Of a stretch of DNA of 30,361 nt, positions 30,116-30,361 are shown one piece after another. Made by a program: the position numbers and the translations under genes. Where the stretch lies: positions 1-30,361 of IMG/VR virus record IMGVR_UViG_3300042542_001733; one strand, given 5' to 3'. Position 1 is the first letter of the stretch; every line of letters starts with the position of its first letter. The stretch is from a virus. The notes under the pieces are model-generated. The model saw only the letters and a list, made by a program, of their open reading frames with translations. It had not been told where the DNA came from and ran no database searches.

Positions 30116-30361
30116 TTAAGACCCCATCCAAGATGTAGATACACCGGCTGAAGAATACCCTCGCATGGGCTTTCTGTCAACGCGGTCGCCGCGATACTCG
30201 CGTGAGGCCACTGGGAAGGCGAATGTGAGCGCGATGGCGTCGGCCGCGTCGGGCGACGCCAGCCCCCGCGACTTCATGTCCTTCTTGCTTTCGAGGAACA
30301 GCGTGCCCTTGCTGTCGGGCTTGATGCGCGGGCCGATCAGGTCGGTCTTCAGGAAGCGATC
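30116..30361 (-). CDS. Terminase large subunit, C-terminal 81 residues
   Basis: The window edge cuts this gene; only the end of the nuclease domain is seen. The visible sequence contains LFLESKKDMKSRGLASPDAADAIALTFAFP, in which the motif E/SKK-D-x2-x-RGLASPD-x-ADA-x-ALTFA is typical of large terminases; the Asp residues of SPDAADA belong to the metal site of the RNase H-like nuclease. The enzyme packages DNA through the portal and cuts it. The stop is TAA at 30116-30118. Confidence 0.88.
   Translation of the reverse strand, partial: DRFLKTDLIGPRIKPDSKGTLFLESKKDMKSRGLASPDAADAIALTFAFPVASREYRGDRVDRKPMRGYSSAGVSTSWMGS

Noticed and set aside
1-30361. tRNA genes, CRISPR arrays, integrase, attachment sites, insertion sequences, retron or diversity-generating elements
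   Set aside because: None could be recognised by reading. I found no cloverleaf, no regularly spaced repeats, no reverse transcriptase or recombinase motifs; a tRNA scan was not possible.

Overview
This window looks like most of the genome of a tailed phage of the P22-like podovirus type. No host chromosomal gene, tRNA, rRNA, integrase, repressor, CRISPR array or insertion sequence could be recognised. The DNA is GC-rich by eye (not computed) and tightly packed, mostly with 1 to 4 base overlaps or gaps between genes. Together with the gene families present, this fits an environmental phage of a GC-rich proteobacterium, perhaps an alphaproteobacterium. The host assignment is only a guess. The window starts inside a small + strand gene and ends inside the large terminase gene, so both ends are cut.

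Replication and recombination, 1 to 8505. A partial + strand gene (1-135) converges on a strong bidirectional terminator (140-184). The - strand then carries an operon read from about 6400 leftwards: a DUF2800-type Fe-S nuclease, a conserved protein of unknown function, a family A DNA polymerase with a proofreading domain, and a primase/SF3 helicase fusion. A 97-base divergent promoter region (6400-6496) separates it from a + strand operon: VRR-NUC nuclease, SNF2-type helicase, a 63-residue protein and a DUF3310 protein. These sets together resemble a replication cassette known from other phages, split here into two divergent halves.

Lysis and virion, 8502 to 30361, all on the - strand and therefore transcribed from right to left. 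In transcription order: terminase large subunit (3' end), four very small basic proteins, a P22-like portal, a Dps-like/DUF5856 protein, two small unknowns, a short fibre, scaffold, coat, two small beta-rich virion proteins, a 70-residue protein, gp4-like and gp10-like tail factors, a fibre with a C1q-like head, a beta-helix tailspike, a small protein, a GNAT acetyltransferase, and three ejection proteins. These are followed by two small membrane proteins, an NlpC/P60-like endolysin, a holin, overlapping spanin genes and a metallophosphoesterase. The order from terminase to coat to gp4 to gp10 to ejection proteins is that of P22.

Regulation. Candidate sigma-70-like promoters lie in the three longest gaps (6400-6496, 18803-18942, 25210-25321). 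GC-rich hairpins with UCCG or UUCG tetraloops follow the coat gene and each of the next two genes, and probably tune expression of the abundant virion proteins. No gene-free stretch exceeds about 140 bases. The points most worth a second look are the Dps-like protein with ferroxidase-type residue spacing, the run of tiny basic proteins between terminase and portal, the tetraloop hairpins, and the split replication cassette.
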